Shown here: in pieces, positions 34,427 through 42,466 of the stretch | How the letters are laid out: each line of letters begins with the position of its first letter | Position numbering within the stretch: the first letter of the stretch is position 1 | Source of the DNA: UBA922 sp964565405 | GTDB taxonomy: Bacteria; Patescibacteriota; Patescibacteriia; Magasanikbacterales; UBA922 | Assembly (NCBI GenBank): GCA_964565405.1 | Contig: CAZMEW010000001.1 | Location: forward strand, 60,624-124,623 | DNA length: 64,000 bases | Reading direction: 5' to 3' | The notes under the pieces: generated by a model | Databases searched by the model: none | What the model was told of the DNA's origin: nothing | The model's input: the letters and a program-made list of their open reading frames with translations, nothing else | Program-made: the position numbers and the translations under genes

Positions 34427-35638
34427 CTATTTCTTTTCAAGAATCTGAGCGAGCAATTGTTTTCCTTTTTCTTTCCACTTTTCTTCTCCTTGATGTTCCA
34501 TTTCGAGTATGTAATCAGAAACTAGAGTCTTTTTTTCTGCGACATCATCGAGATATGACACATACTTTTCAATACATTCATACTCAAATTCGAGTCGCTT
34601 TGGATCATCTTCAATCTGAAGCCACAGATTGTTTTCGTAAGCCCATACAATAAATTCTTTATTATTTTTCTTCTCATCGATCAACTGCAATAACCCCTTC
34701 TGGACTTCTTCAGTGTTTGAACCACTAAAATCATTTTTTGAAAGGTAGTTTTTTATCGGATTCAAAGTTTTTTCCAAATACTTAGTTAATTCCTCAGGAA
34801 CGTAAGGTATATCCGCAACGCTGTGTGCTGGACGCATAGACAATCGTATGCGTTCGGGGTGTTTTGATATATCAATTTTTACCAACGCTTGTACGATTGC
34901 TTCTGCTTCGTCAAAACTCAAATCAGTTTTAACAATTTTATAGACGATATAGTGAAGCGCAGTGTCAATTTTTGAAATATCAGTATCTGATAAATATTTT
35001 ATCATCATTTGCTTTAAGAATGTCGAATGGTTATGCGCACGTTGAGGCTCACCTATCGAATATACATGCCGCTGGCGCAACCACTGCAGTGTTTCGGTGG
35101 TGGGGAGTTTAAGGGTACGTAGAATACCCAGCGTTTCTGAAAACCCAACGATTACGAGATAATCTGCCTTCATTCCTAATATTTTTTCTATCTGATTGAT
35201 TCCGTATTCAATTCCCGCAAGTCCACACGCATTCGACACATAATAATCACTTGTTGTCACTCCCATTCCTGGAGGAAGCGGAGAATAAGTGCCTCGAGGT
35301 ACGGCAGTAATGGTAACTTCTTGTTTTTTTGTATTAATCTCAATCATCTGAATCACATCACAATGGCCGCTGGTCTGTCCCACCCGCTTGTCGAGTCCAA
35401 TCAACAATACACGGACTACCTGGTCCTCTCCGATTGGATCACTGTTGCTGCCATTTTCAACCTCTGCTTCTAGACGTTTTCGTCTAACCCCAAGCACGCG
35501 GTCAACCGCTTCATTATGAGCAGCAGCCTCAGCACGAGCTACATCATGCGCTCGAGAATTCACGATCAAATCCTTGATAAGCCAACCCAAAGAACCAATG
35601 GCTATCATACTGCCCAGAATAAATAGGGTTTTTTTCAT
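34427..35638 (-). CDS. LytR-CpsA-Psr (LCP) family protein
   Basis: 403 residues. An N-terminal membrane helix (LFILGSMIAIGSLGWLI) leads to an LCP domain: VRVLLIGLDKR, CDVIQMIEINTKKQEVTITAVPRGTY, GIEYGINQIEKILGMKADYLVIVGF (core INQIEKILGMKADYLVIVGF), and the phosphate-site segment QRAHNHSTFLKQM. LCP enzymes attach anionic polymers to peptidoglycan outside the membrane. The usual DSRTDT is GHCDVI here, so substrate or metal handling may differ. The C-terminal 130 residues are helical and charged. Confidence 0.78.
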   Translation of the reverse strand: MKKTLFILGSMIAIGSLGWLIKDLIVNSRAHDVARAEAAAHNEAVDRVLGVRRKRLEAEVENGSNSDPIGEDQVVRVLLIGLDKRVGQTSGHCDVIQMIEINTKKQEVTITAVPRGTYSPLPPGMGVTTSDYYVSNACGLAGIEYGINQIEKILGMKADYLVIVGFSETLGILRTLKLPTTETLQWLRQRHVYSIGEPQRAHNHSTFLKQMMIKYLSDTDISKIDTALHYIVYKIVKTDLSFDEAEAIVQALVKIDISKHPERIRLSMRPAHSVADIPYVPEELTKYLEKTLNPIKNYLSKNDFSGSNTEEVQKGLLQLIDEKKNNKEFIVWAYENNLWLQIEDDPKRLEFEYECIEKYVSYLDDVAEKKTLVSDYILEMEHQGEEKWKEKGKQLLAQILEKK

Positions 35639-35746
35639 AGTACATTTGTTTCAGAAATCAATAAAATAATTGCGGGCTGTATTGTACTGGTTTCCCAAAA
35701 AAAAGACAATGTGCGCTGTATGGGACGCACTACAGTAACAATACCA

Positions 35747-36439
35747 TTAGGTTGTTTTTGTTCGATATAAAAAAATCTTTACTAATCGCATACGAACATA
35801 ACGCAGACTCTCTATAGCGTGCGTAGTTACAAAAAATGTTCCTGCTGCAACCACTAACATATAGACAGGCCATAACAGTGTGTAATGCCATTCGGGTATC
35901 AAAGCTGCACACGGTCGAAAGACACAGTTCATATTTTTAGAATTCGGACTAAAGAGTACCGTGAGTACATATAGGGCAGTACTATACAGTACCGAATATA
36001 CTATTGCTTTTTTTGTAACATGTTTTTTACTTATCAAATATAGGGCGTAGGTCGGAAGAATTGCATGCAGGAATAGAGAAACTAATTTATTGTAATCAAA
36101 ACTTCCTTCAAACATATAATCGACTACGTGGAGTATATGTATACCAAACAATCGTGTGATGAAATCAACAAGCCACAACAACTGCACGATAAGCCCAACG
36201 CACGTAACTCCCATCATGAGTTCAGGATTTTCTCTATACCATGCGTATGCATAGACCAAAGAAATATGGTTACAAAACCAAAATATATTGGGCCAGAGTA
36301 CTGGATTCGTTACAAACGCACTAATGATCAATCCTTGCACGAACAAAAATATGATTGTCGGTGTGAGAATTTGCTTTCGATATATTTGTAATTGATGTGT
36401 TTGAGACCATAGATTGTAGACGAGGGTAGGAGTGAACAT
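35747..36439 (-). CDS. Conserved-looking polytopic membrane protein (230 aa)
   Basis: Six or seven membrane helices and very short loops. WFCNHISLVYAYAWYRENPELM, LLWLVDFITRLFGIHILHVVDYMF (core LLWLVDFITRLFGIH) and NCVFRPC are notable conserved-type blocks. No assignable family; the helix density and aromatic belts suggest a small-molecule or lipid handler. It stands alone between the LCP gene and the DUF6629 remnant. Confidence 0.6.
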   Translation of the reverse strand: MFTPTLVYNLWSQTHQLQIYRKQILTPTIIFLFVQGLIISAFVTNPVLWPNIFWFCNHISLVYAYAWYRENPELMMGVTCVGLIVQLLWLVDFITRLFGIHILHVVDYMFEGSFDYNKLVSLFLHAILPTYALYLISKKHVTKKAIVYSVLYSTALYVLTVLFSPNSKNMNCVFRPCAALIPEWHYTLLWPVYMLVVAAGTFFVTTHAIESLRYVRMRLVKIFLYRTKTT

Positions 36440-36511
36440 ATATGAACGTTAATAATACCCTTTATTTTTACCTTACACCGGCATCACAGATTTGTCCAGC
36501 TTTTTTCTATA

Positions 36512-36536
36512 TAAAAAAAGATGACCTAAGTCATCT
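36512..36536 (-). terminator. Terminator of the DUF6629 unit
   Basis: AGATGAC and GTCATCT form a 7-bp stem with a 4-nt loop, followed on the minus strand by seven T residues. Confidence 0.8.
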
Positions 36537-36563
36537 GATATAAAACCATCCACACCGTATGTC

Positions 36564-37214
36564 TTATGGGGCGTTGGTTTTTTTCTTTTTCAATTCTGTA
36601 CCTGTGACAATTAAATAAATCAAAACGCTTACTATTGCAGCAAAAAAACACCATACTGATGTAAAATTTTCGTAATACAACCAGGAAGCGATAAACGCAA
36701 GAAAGGCAATGAGACCGAACAATATCTTGACCATGTATCTACCAGACAATGCTCCTGCCCCGACGACAATCGCAATATATACTGCAGCCGCTGCCGTACC
36801 AAAAGGAGCAGTGTATTCGTAATAGATACAATGATTCATGATTGAGGCAGGTTGTGGGTGTATAAGAAAATTCGTATACAACTATACTCCAAGTACAATT
36901 CCGGCCAGACAAAACATTGTCAGTATCCGGCGCCTCAACCCAAAAGATTCAAGGCTTCGAATAGCAAATGGTACAAATGCTGGCCACCAAAAAAGAGCAA
37001 AGAATAAAAATAACGCGCTCAGCAGTATCACTACTTGTCTCGAATTCTGTATATTCAACCAGAGCATTCCTTCAATTGCCTGTTGGATTGCAAAAATGAT
37101 TGGAATCGTGGCCAGTGGAAGGAATTTTTTATTTTTTGTTTTTGCAATTGATGCGACACCGGTTACGCCGAGTAGTGCGCTTGCAGTGAAACTAGCTGTT
37201 GCTGAAAAACACAT
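36564..37214 (-). pseudogene. DUF6629 membrane protein interrupted by an in-frame TAG
   Basis: Reading from ATG 37214 gives MCFSATASFTASALLGVTGV, the signature of DUF6629 proteins, and continues through IQQAIEGMLWL to GIVLGV. A TAG at 36884-36882 then interrupts. The same frame resumes at once with LYTNFLIHPQPASIMNHCIYY and the family's C-terminal SVWCFFAAIVSVLIYL. The joined length, about 216 residues, equals a complete DUF6629 protein with six or seven helices. One base change would restore it. It could be a nonsense pseudogene, a readthrough gene or a sequence error. It starts 2 nt from the cupin stop. Confidence 0.85.
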
Positions 37215-37215
37215 A

Positions 37216-37611
37216 TTATTCCGTAGTTTTTCCGTCAAAGTGTTCATCATCCGCTTCAGCTTCTAGTTTTGTTCGATGGACTACCTTATCTCGATGATGA
37301 GGTGGTGTATAGAGCGTATAGAGCTTCATGGAATCCGTACTTGAGTTAATGATATTATGCGTAGTTCCTGCAGGAACAATAATTACACTCCCATCCTGTA
37401 TATCATGTTCAATATCGTTAATTATTGCTCGCACCTCACCCTTTTCAACACGCAAAAATTGATCGACATCATGGACTTCTTCCCCGATTTCTTCGTGACC
37501 CACTAGCGACATTACCACCAACTGGCATTTCTTATCCGTATATAATACTTTTCGAAAGTTATCATTCTCGAGCGTTAACTTTTCTATATTTTCTACGTAT
37601 CCTTTTTTCAT
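37216..37611 (-). CDS. Cupin domain protein
   Basis: 131 residues. The single cupin barrel shows the two motifs: EIGEEVHDVDQFLRVEKGEV (motif 1) and DGSVIIVPAGTTHNIIN (motif 2), so a metal site is likely. Related small cupins are found beside sugar-phosphate and stress genes; the substrate is unknown. It is the first gene of the unit that includes the broken DUF6629 gene. Confidence 0.88.
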   Translation of the reverse strand: MKKGYVENIEKLTLENDNFRKVLYTDKKCQLVVMSLVGHEEIGEEVHDVDQFLRVEKGEVRAIINDIEHDIQDGSVIIVPAGTTHNIINSSTDSMKLYTLYTPPHHRDKVVHRTKLEAEADDEHFDGKTTE

Positions 37612-37699
37612 ATAATTTACTCAATATTAATCTAATATAATGTACCTATAATTTATCGCACATACCTACTTGCTGACGCGACTCCCTATCATGTGAATA

Positions 37700-39439
37700 T
37701 CAACCCGGAACAACGGTTTGACAATATTGTCCCGTAAATTCGGTAGGACACGAACATTCGTATTCACCATACACTCCGCCCCATGCCGGTCTCATCATGA
37801 CACCATGGTTAGCGCAGAAATTGCCGACCGGATCATCTTGAACCAGGTTCATAATAATGGTGAAAGTAGTAGAAGCTGCATTGTAGTTCATAGTCGCAGC
37901 CTGGTACAATGTCGCAGTTGCGGTAAATGGTCCAGGCGTGAGTAAATTAAACAAATCAAATGCTAGCGACCCAAAATAGAATGAAGAATCTATAACGGGG
38001 TAACCGAGAACATGTTCGACTGCTTCTGTACTAGTAGGAATCACATCGCTATTAAGTGCAGCCAACGATGTAAACAAACCATTACTGGTCGAAGTAGGAA
38101 GGTCTAGTATGAGTGCTCCGCTATCAGGCGCACAATACGGTACCGGCGTATCAGTATCTTCAAAACAAATTCCGGAGTAGTCACTCGAATCAAATGTAAA
38201 ATTGCTCAATGCTGTTATAACTGGGTTAGCTTTCCCGACCGTAAGTATTGCTGTCGTTGATGTTGCGGCATACGTCGCGGTTGCCGCCTGTGTCGCAGTG
38301 ATGGTGGTAGAGCCGGCATTTACCATAGTAACCGTGTTTCCACTAATCGTCGCTGTCGAGGTATTACTGCTCGTATAGGTAATCACTCCATCACTAGTAC
38401 TTGTGATCGATATAGAGAACGGACTATCTCCATATGTTTTTGATATACTTGCCAGTTCAATCGTTGGGATACTGATACAGGAGACTGAAATCGATGTAAC
38501 ATCGCCCTGCATTGTTCCACTGCCATTGGAAATACTGCACGTCTGTGCAGGAACTGTTGGATGGGTCTCAACAATGACTGAATAGATACTTCCTTTTGAA
38601 ATACGTGAACCGAATTCAAAGACTCCATCTGCTGTCAGTGTAAGTACTTGTCCAGTATTTAGTCGTAACACTAGAGTTCCGAGTAAGCCAGACGCTGTAC
38701 CCCCAAGCGTATAGCTCTGTGATCCACCGCCCGTAAAAATACTTTCAAATGGATTTGCGAATGGCGTTGGTCCACACTGCACTTGAATCGTATTGATCGA
38801 ATGATCCGCTACTACACCACTCCCATTTTTTGACACATAGCAGAGTTGTTTGCCTGGCACGAGTGGTTTTGCTGTTACCCTATACTCATCACCCGAGGCA
38901 AGTAAGTGTGAAAAGTTGAATTGCGCTGTATCTTCAGGATGTATCATGAGTTGCTCTCCCCCATTGTTTGACACAATAACTTGATCAACAATACCCGAGA
39001 TAGTTCCGCCAATAGTATATTTATTTTTTTGTGATTGCGTCTCTGGGCTTCGTAATAATTGCCCGTACGTTAATACATCACCGGTAGTCACTGTATTTAC
39101 GAGATTTCTTGTTGATGAAAAAAAATTACCTGTTCCCACTGAAAGACCAAGCGGTTCAAGAATGATACTTTGATTTAATTCTTGAAATATTTTTACAGCC
39201 CTAAATGTCTTTGTTCCAAAAAAATCTGTCTCATTTCCATGAGACCCCGGTCCTGTATCCGAAACCGGCGCACCATGGCGATTTAGGAACTCTTGCAGCC
39301 GTTGTACATCCTGACCTTGGTCTCCGAATCGCAAATTTCTCTCGAATAATTCCTGACTGTGAACAGCACTCATCATTCCAAAAACAGAGAGTATGATAAT
39401 TGTTAGGTTGATTATCGAAAAATGGCGGTATTCGCGCAT
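37700..39439 (-). CDS. Large secreted protein: PG-binding-like, Ig-like repeats and EGF-like tail
   Basis: 579 residues. A signal peptide or membrane anchor (LTIIILSVFGMMSAVHS) is followed by a peptidoglycan-binding-like domain (LRFGDQGQDVQRLQEFLNRHG). Then come about 400 residues of Ser/Thr-rich beta repeats, including two copies of a GGTASGLLG/GGTISGIVD unit and a BIG2/MBG block (ITYTSSNTSTATISGNTVTM). The C-terminus has four Cys in the order C-x20-C-x-C-x8-C (CANHG...YECSCP..FTGQYC), the distal half of an EGF-like domain. A surface adhesin is the best guess. Confidence 0.72.
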   Translation of the reverse strand: MREYRHFSIINLTIIILSVFGMMSAVHSQELFERNLRFGDQGQDVQRLQEFLNRHGAPVSDTGPGSHGNETDFFGTKTFRAVKIFQELNQSIILEPLGLSVGTGNFFSSTRNLVNTVTTGDVLTYGQLLRSPETQSQKNKYTIGGTISGIVDQVIVSNNGGEQLMIHPEDTAQFNFSHLLASGDEYRVTAKPLVPGKQLCYVSKNGSGVVADHSINTIQVQCGPTPFANPFESIFTGGGSQSYTLGGTASGLLGTLVLRLNTGQVLTLTADGVFEFGSRISKGSIYSVIVETHPTVPAQTCSISNGSGTMQGDVTSISVSCISIPTIELASISKTYGDSPFSISITSTSDGVITYTSSNTSTATISGNTVTMVNAGSTTITATQAATATYAATSTTAILTVGKANPVITALSNFTFDSSDYSGICFEDTDTPVPYCAPDSGALILDLPTSTSNGLFTSLAALNSDVIPTSTEAVEHVLGYPVIDSSFYFGSLAFDLFNLLTPGPFTATATLYQAATMNYNAASTTFTIIMNLVQDDPVGNFCANHGVMMRPAWGGVYGEYECSCPTEFTGQYCQTVVPG

Positions 39440-39454
39440 ATTAATATGTGTGTA

Positions 39455-39483
39455 AGTATATTAAATTTTAATATACTGTACAA
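39455..39483 (-). promoter_or_regulatory. Promoter of the secreted protein with a palindromic operator
   Basis: On the minus strand -35 TTGTAC (39483-39478) and -10 TATACT (39460-39455) are 17 nt apart. A perfect 11-bp-arm palindrome (39455-39477, AGTATATTAAA/TTTAATATACT) exactly covers spacer and -10. The layout copies that of the copper operators, but the sequence is AT-rich, so a different repressor is implied. Confidence 0.6.
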
Positions 39484-39545
39484 GCTATATCCATTCATAC
39501 CTATATTTGAATAAAAAAATACCGCTTTGTTAAACGATATTTTTT

Positions 39546-39578
39546 TGGCTCGGGGACAGGGTGCTATGCTATTCGAAC
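39546..39578 (-). repeat. Displaced tRNA-Gln 3' end (att-like)
   Basis: On the minus strand: GTTCGAAT, 9 extra nt, CCCTGTCCCCGA, discriminator G, CCA. The T-loop and acceptor blocks match tRNA-Gln at 55117-55137, but the anticodon and D arms are absent. Confidence 0.7.
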
Positions 39579-39658
39579 ATCTCACGAAAACCTTCGGGTT
39601 TTCGTGTACTTTCCTCAGAATGTGAAACCTCACGGTTTCACCCTTCCCTCGTTCGAAT
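39571..39658. other. Nested hairpin cluster at the island edge
   Basis: ATTCGAAC (39571-39578) and GTTCGAAT (39651-39658) can close a stem around two hairpins: CACGAAAACC-TTCG-GGTTTTCGTG (39583-39606, 10 bp with a UUCG-type tetraloop) and GTGAAACC-TCAC-GGTTTCAC (39622-39641, 8 bp). This gives a three-way cruciform that could act as DNA or RNA. Confidence 0.55.
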
Positions 39659-39676
39659 CTCCTTTAATCTCCAATA

Positions 39677-39714
39677 TAATAATAACTCCCGGCTTAAGCC
39701 GGGAGTTATTATTA
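39677..39714. repeat. Perfect 38-bp palindrome
   Basis: Two 19-nt arms meet at CTTAAG with no unpaired centre; the core is ACTCCCGGCTTAAGCCGGGA. As RNA it would be a terminator-like hairpin in either direction; as DNA it could be a protein-binding or cruciform site. The stretch 39715-39825 that follows holds only further inverted repeats (CGACCCC/GGGGTCG, GTCCAG/CTGGAC). Confidence 0.75.
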
Positions 39715-39825
39715 GCTCCCGACCCCGGTCTAGAACACTGGAAATAACCAATCAACCGTGAGATTTTTAGGAGTCCAGTATACCATACTTCTGGACGGGG
39801 GTCGATCAGAGGGAAAAAGAGACAA

Positions 39826-39863
39826 ATGAGACACTATAGAGGGGTCTTTTAGGACTGTCTCAT
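39826..39863 (-). terminator. Probable terminator of the second copper operon
   Basis: ATGAGACA and TGTCTCAT pair across a 22-nt loop at the stop codon of the last gene; on the minus strand it is followed by TTTGTCTCTTTTT. Confidence 0.5.
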
Positions 39864-40741
39864 TTTGACTGTTTTTCGAGGATCTCCTCCCTCTTTTTCT
39901 CAAGCTGTCCTGCTTCTAAAAGCATCTGAACGCCATTCGGAGTTTCATGCTTTTTAAGGATCGCTTCATACTCGTATTTGTCTTGCCCCTTATATCCCAC
40001 TGGAATGCGTCGAATATAGTTAGCTTCACTCCCGTTGATATAATGGAACATGTATTGATGGAATACTTGTCCAGAATCATCGGTAAAGTTCTCGAGCTTG
40101 GATGCAAAGCCATTATCTATGTGTTGATTCATCGCAAGACAGAGAAACTCTTCTTTGCCTTTGCCATCTGCATGATCCCAGACTTCAGAGATAAGCTGTG
40201 CCCGCATCCAGATAAAATCTCGATGCCCGTTGTTATTCATGAGTAATTCCCATGCTTGCTTACGCGCAGTTTCATTGTCACTAATAATCATCTGAATGAG
40301 CATGTTGTATATCTCATTGTATCCCATGCCTGCATATTTCCTGATCGCTGCTACACCTTTTTCATTATCCTCTCTAATTTTCTCCGCAAGAGTCGTGATT
40401 TCTTTGAATACTACTCTATGTCTTTCTTTTTTCTCTTCAGCGGTTGCTTTGCGATGAAATACACCCCCAGGAGAATCGACGACGTATAAGAAGGCATCCT
40501 TTTTATATTCTTTAATTGAATGCGCTTCTACTTGATTAAAGGTAACAATAAAAAATGGGTTTACCTTGTCTAGGATATCTCGGTAGTTTTCGTACTCGGT
40601 ATAATGAACTTCACCAATATCGTATTCAGCGATGAGCTTAGTAAAGTACTCGTTTTCTTTGATCTGACGAGGCTTTGCTTGGGAAGTGTCTTTGAGAGGT
40701 GTGAATCCGATAATAACCGTATGGATGGTAGGCATAGGCAT
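39860..40741 (-). CDS. Hypothetical soluble protein (293 aa)
   Basis: No family recognised. N-terminal Rossmann-like pattern (TIHTVIIGFTPLKD, FFIVTFNQVEA, AFLYVVDSPGG), then a long helical section (EEKKERHRVVFKEI..KIREDNEKG) and an acidic-basic C-terminal half with NNNGHRDFIWMRAQLISEVW. It is the terminal gene of the island at its left end, 17 nt after the PAP2 gene. A role in the element, such as defence or regulation, is only a possibility from location. Confidence 0.6.
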   Translation of the reverse strand: MPMPTIHTVIIGFTPLKDTSQAKPRQIKENEYFTKLIAEYDIGEVHYTEYENYRDILDKVNPFFIVTFNQVEAHSIKEYKKDAFLYVVDSPGGVFHRKATAEEKKERHRVVFKEITTLAEKIREDNEKGVAAIRKYAGMGYNEIYNMLIQMIISDNETARKQAWELLMNNNGHRDFIWMRAQLISEVWDHADGKGKEEFLCLAMNQHIDNGFASKLENFTDDSGQVFHQYMFHYINGSEANYIRRIPVGYKGQDKYEYEAILKKHETPNGVQMLLEAGQLEKKREEILEKQSK

Positions 40742-40758
40742 ATATTAAGGATATATAC

Positions 40759-41241
40759 CTAGCTTATACCTGAAGGATTATTTTTTGCAATACATCTTTT
40801 TAAAAAAAGATACACGCTACTTACGACAAAAATGGAAATTATAATACTCCCCAAGATATCTAAAATATGATGTACTCCAGTCAAAATCCTTCCCACTCCT
40901 ACCAATACTCCTAAAATAAGTAATAAGATGCCAACTTTTTTATTAACATAATAAACGCTTAATGCAAGAGTAAATACTAACAATGCATGTTCAGAGGGAA
41001 ATCCATTGTTTGGGATATGAGAAACAAGTGGTAAAAAATTCCCTTCTACAAAAGGACGTGGGTTGATAATAAATATACTCAAAACCCTGCCAACCATAAA
41101 GGCAACTAACAAAGAAAGTATGGTTAAAAGTATGAATTGTAATCTTACCTTTTTTGGCGAAAACAAAATAAAAAGAAATGTTATTCCTATAACAATAAGA
41201 TAAAGATATTTAGCTAGAAAAATAATTATACTTTCTGTCAT
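40759..41241 (-). CDS. PAP2-superfamily membrane phosphatase
   Basis: 160 residues with five or six helices. The three acid-phosphatase motifs are present in reduced form: INPRPFVEGN (motif 1 RP), FPSEHALLVF (PSGH-like, with E for G) and TGVHHILDILGS (motif 3, RxxxxxHxxxD-like). The family includes undecaprenyl-pyrophosphate phosphatases (BcrC type) that recycle lipid carrier. It ends the copper operon and might respond to envelope damage. Replacement of Gly by Glu in motif 2 is unusual. Confidence 0.82.
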   Translation of the reverse strand: MTESIIIFLAKYLYLIVIGITFLFILFSPKKVRLQFILLTILSLLVAFMVGRVLSIFIINPRPFVEGNFLPLVSHIPNNGFPSEHALLVFTLALSVYYVNKKVGILLLILGVLVGVGRILTGVHHILDILGSIIISIFVVSSVYLFLKRCIAKNNPSGIS

Positions 41242-41246
41242 ACATA

Positions 41247-41462
41247 CTATGCCCCAAGCTTTACCTCATACCCTAATTTTTGAATAACTCCAAAAATAAT
41301 TTCAATTGAAATATTACTCTCATCAAACGTCACGTTCGTCTCATTTTTTGCATAACTTGTTTTAGATTCTTTCACACCCATATCTTCAAGCTCACCATCA
41401 ATATTCATGGCACAACTGGTACAATGCATGCCGTTAATTTTTAGTTTTATTGTTTTTTCCAT
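41247..41462 (-). CDS. HMA-domain copper chaperone (CopZ-like)
   Basis: 71 residues, a single heavy-metal-associated domain with KINGMHCTSCAMNID near the N-terminus (CxxC metal site) and the ferredoxin-like fold pattern. It would carry Cu(I) to CopA or the SafE-like protein. In the first copper operon the equivalent HMA domain is fused to the SafE-like membrane protein instead. It lies 1 nt after the SafE-cupredoxin gene. Confidence 0.92.
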   Translation of the reverse strand: MEKTIKLKINGMHCTSCAMNIDGELEDMGVKESKTSYAKNETNVTFDESNISIEIIFGVIQKLGYEVKLGA

Positions 41463-41463
41463 A

Positions 41464-42456
41464 CTATAAGATATTGATTACTCCCGTGTACATTCCCATA
41501 CTACATGAGAACACAAGTTTTCCTGGTTTGCTTGGGGCAGTAAATTCGACTACACCTTCTTCTCCTGGCGCCACGACTTTCTGTATACCAAGCTTAGGAA
41601 TCGTAAATGACTGAGCACAAGTATACCCATTGATATTTTTTAAGTTTATTTTTACTTTTTCACCAGCTTTTACCGATAGACTTCTAGGGCTATATCCCGA
41701 TGGGCCAATTTGAATGGTAAGATCAGAATTTGAAGTAACTGTAGTAGAAGTTACAGGCTCTGAAGACAAATTTAGACTTGTTCCACTAAGTACAATCGCT
41801 CCTTTAAGATTGTAGAGTGCTAAGAGAATAATAGCGACAGCAGCTACTTTGAAGAACTTTTTTTGATATGCGTCACCAAGTTTGGTCGCAAAGTACCCAA
41901 GGATAAAAAACAGTGGTGAAGTTCCAAGTATAAAAGCAAAAAGTACTGCTGCACCGTACCATGGGCTTCCTGAGGCAATCGAGAGAGCCATCATACCCTG
42001 TGTAATGCCACAGGGAATAAATACCGTAAACGCACCAAGTAGGGCTGGCGCAAACATATCTTTACTCTTTGACTGATTTCGTACCAGACGCGTAAGGAAT
42101 TTTGGTGGTTGAATCACAAAATAACGAAAAAAAGGATGGACATTGAGAAGATTGAGAGCAGTACCGATCATAAAAATCGCAACTACAAACTGCATAATTG
42201 CTTGAGCCTTCACTGAAAGCTGAAAAATTGATCCGAACCACCCAAGAAGGAAACCAAGTATTGTATAGGCGACAAGTTTTGCGGCAATAAAGAAAAGGAT
42301 CGGCTTTGCATTTCCTTTATTAGCTCCTTCTTGCAGTCGTTCTTGTTCACGCTCAGCAATCGTGGTTGCCAGAAGTCCTCCTTGTACTGCGAGACACGTG
42401 AGTCCGCCGGTAATCAGTCCTGTGAAAAAAATTACTAACAAATTTGATTGTCCCAT
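41464..42456 (-). CDS. SafE/UreH-like membrane protein fused to a cupredoxin
   Basis: 330 residues. Residues 1-235 form six helices of the TauE/SafE-DsbD-like family (TGGLTCLAVQGGLLAT, FIPCGITQGMMALSIASGSP). A Ser/Thr-rich linker leads to a C-terminal cupredoxin_1 domain (about 240-330) with YTCAQSFTIPKLGI and FSCSMGMYTGV. The same two parts are separate genes in the first copper operon, where an HMA is fused to the front. It would relay copper between membrane and the extracytoplasmic cupredoxin. Confidence 0.87.
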   Translation of the reverse strand: MGQSNLLVIFFTGLITGGLTCLAVQGGLLATTIAEREQERLQEGANKGNAKPILFFIAAKLVAYTILGFLLGWFGSIFQLSVKAQAIMQFVVAIFMIGTALNLLNVHPFFRYFVIQPPKFLTRLVRNQSKSKDMFAPALLGAFTVFIPCGITQGMMALSIASGSPWYGAAVLFAFILGTSPLFFILGYFATKLGDAYQKKFFKVAAVAIILLALYNLKGAIVLSGTSLNLSSEPVTSTTVTSNSDLTIQIGPSGYSPRSLSVKAGEKVKINLKNINGYTCAQSFTIPKLGIQKVVAPGEEGVVEFTAPSKPGKLVFSCSMGMYTGVINIL

Positions 42457-42466
42457 AGTGAAAATA

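Noticed and set aside
39677..39714. Possible CRISPR or tandem-repeat array near 39.6 kb
   Set aside because: The hairpins are single inverted repeats of different sequence; no regularly spaced direct repeats were found here or elsewhere in the window.
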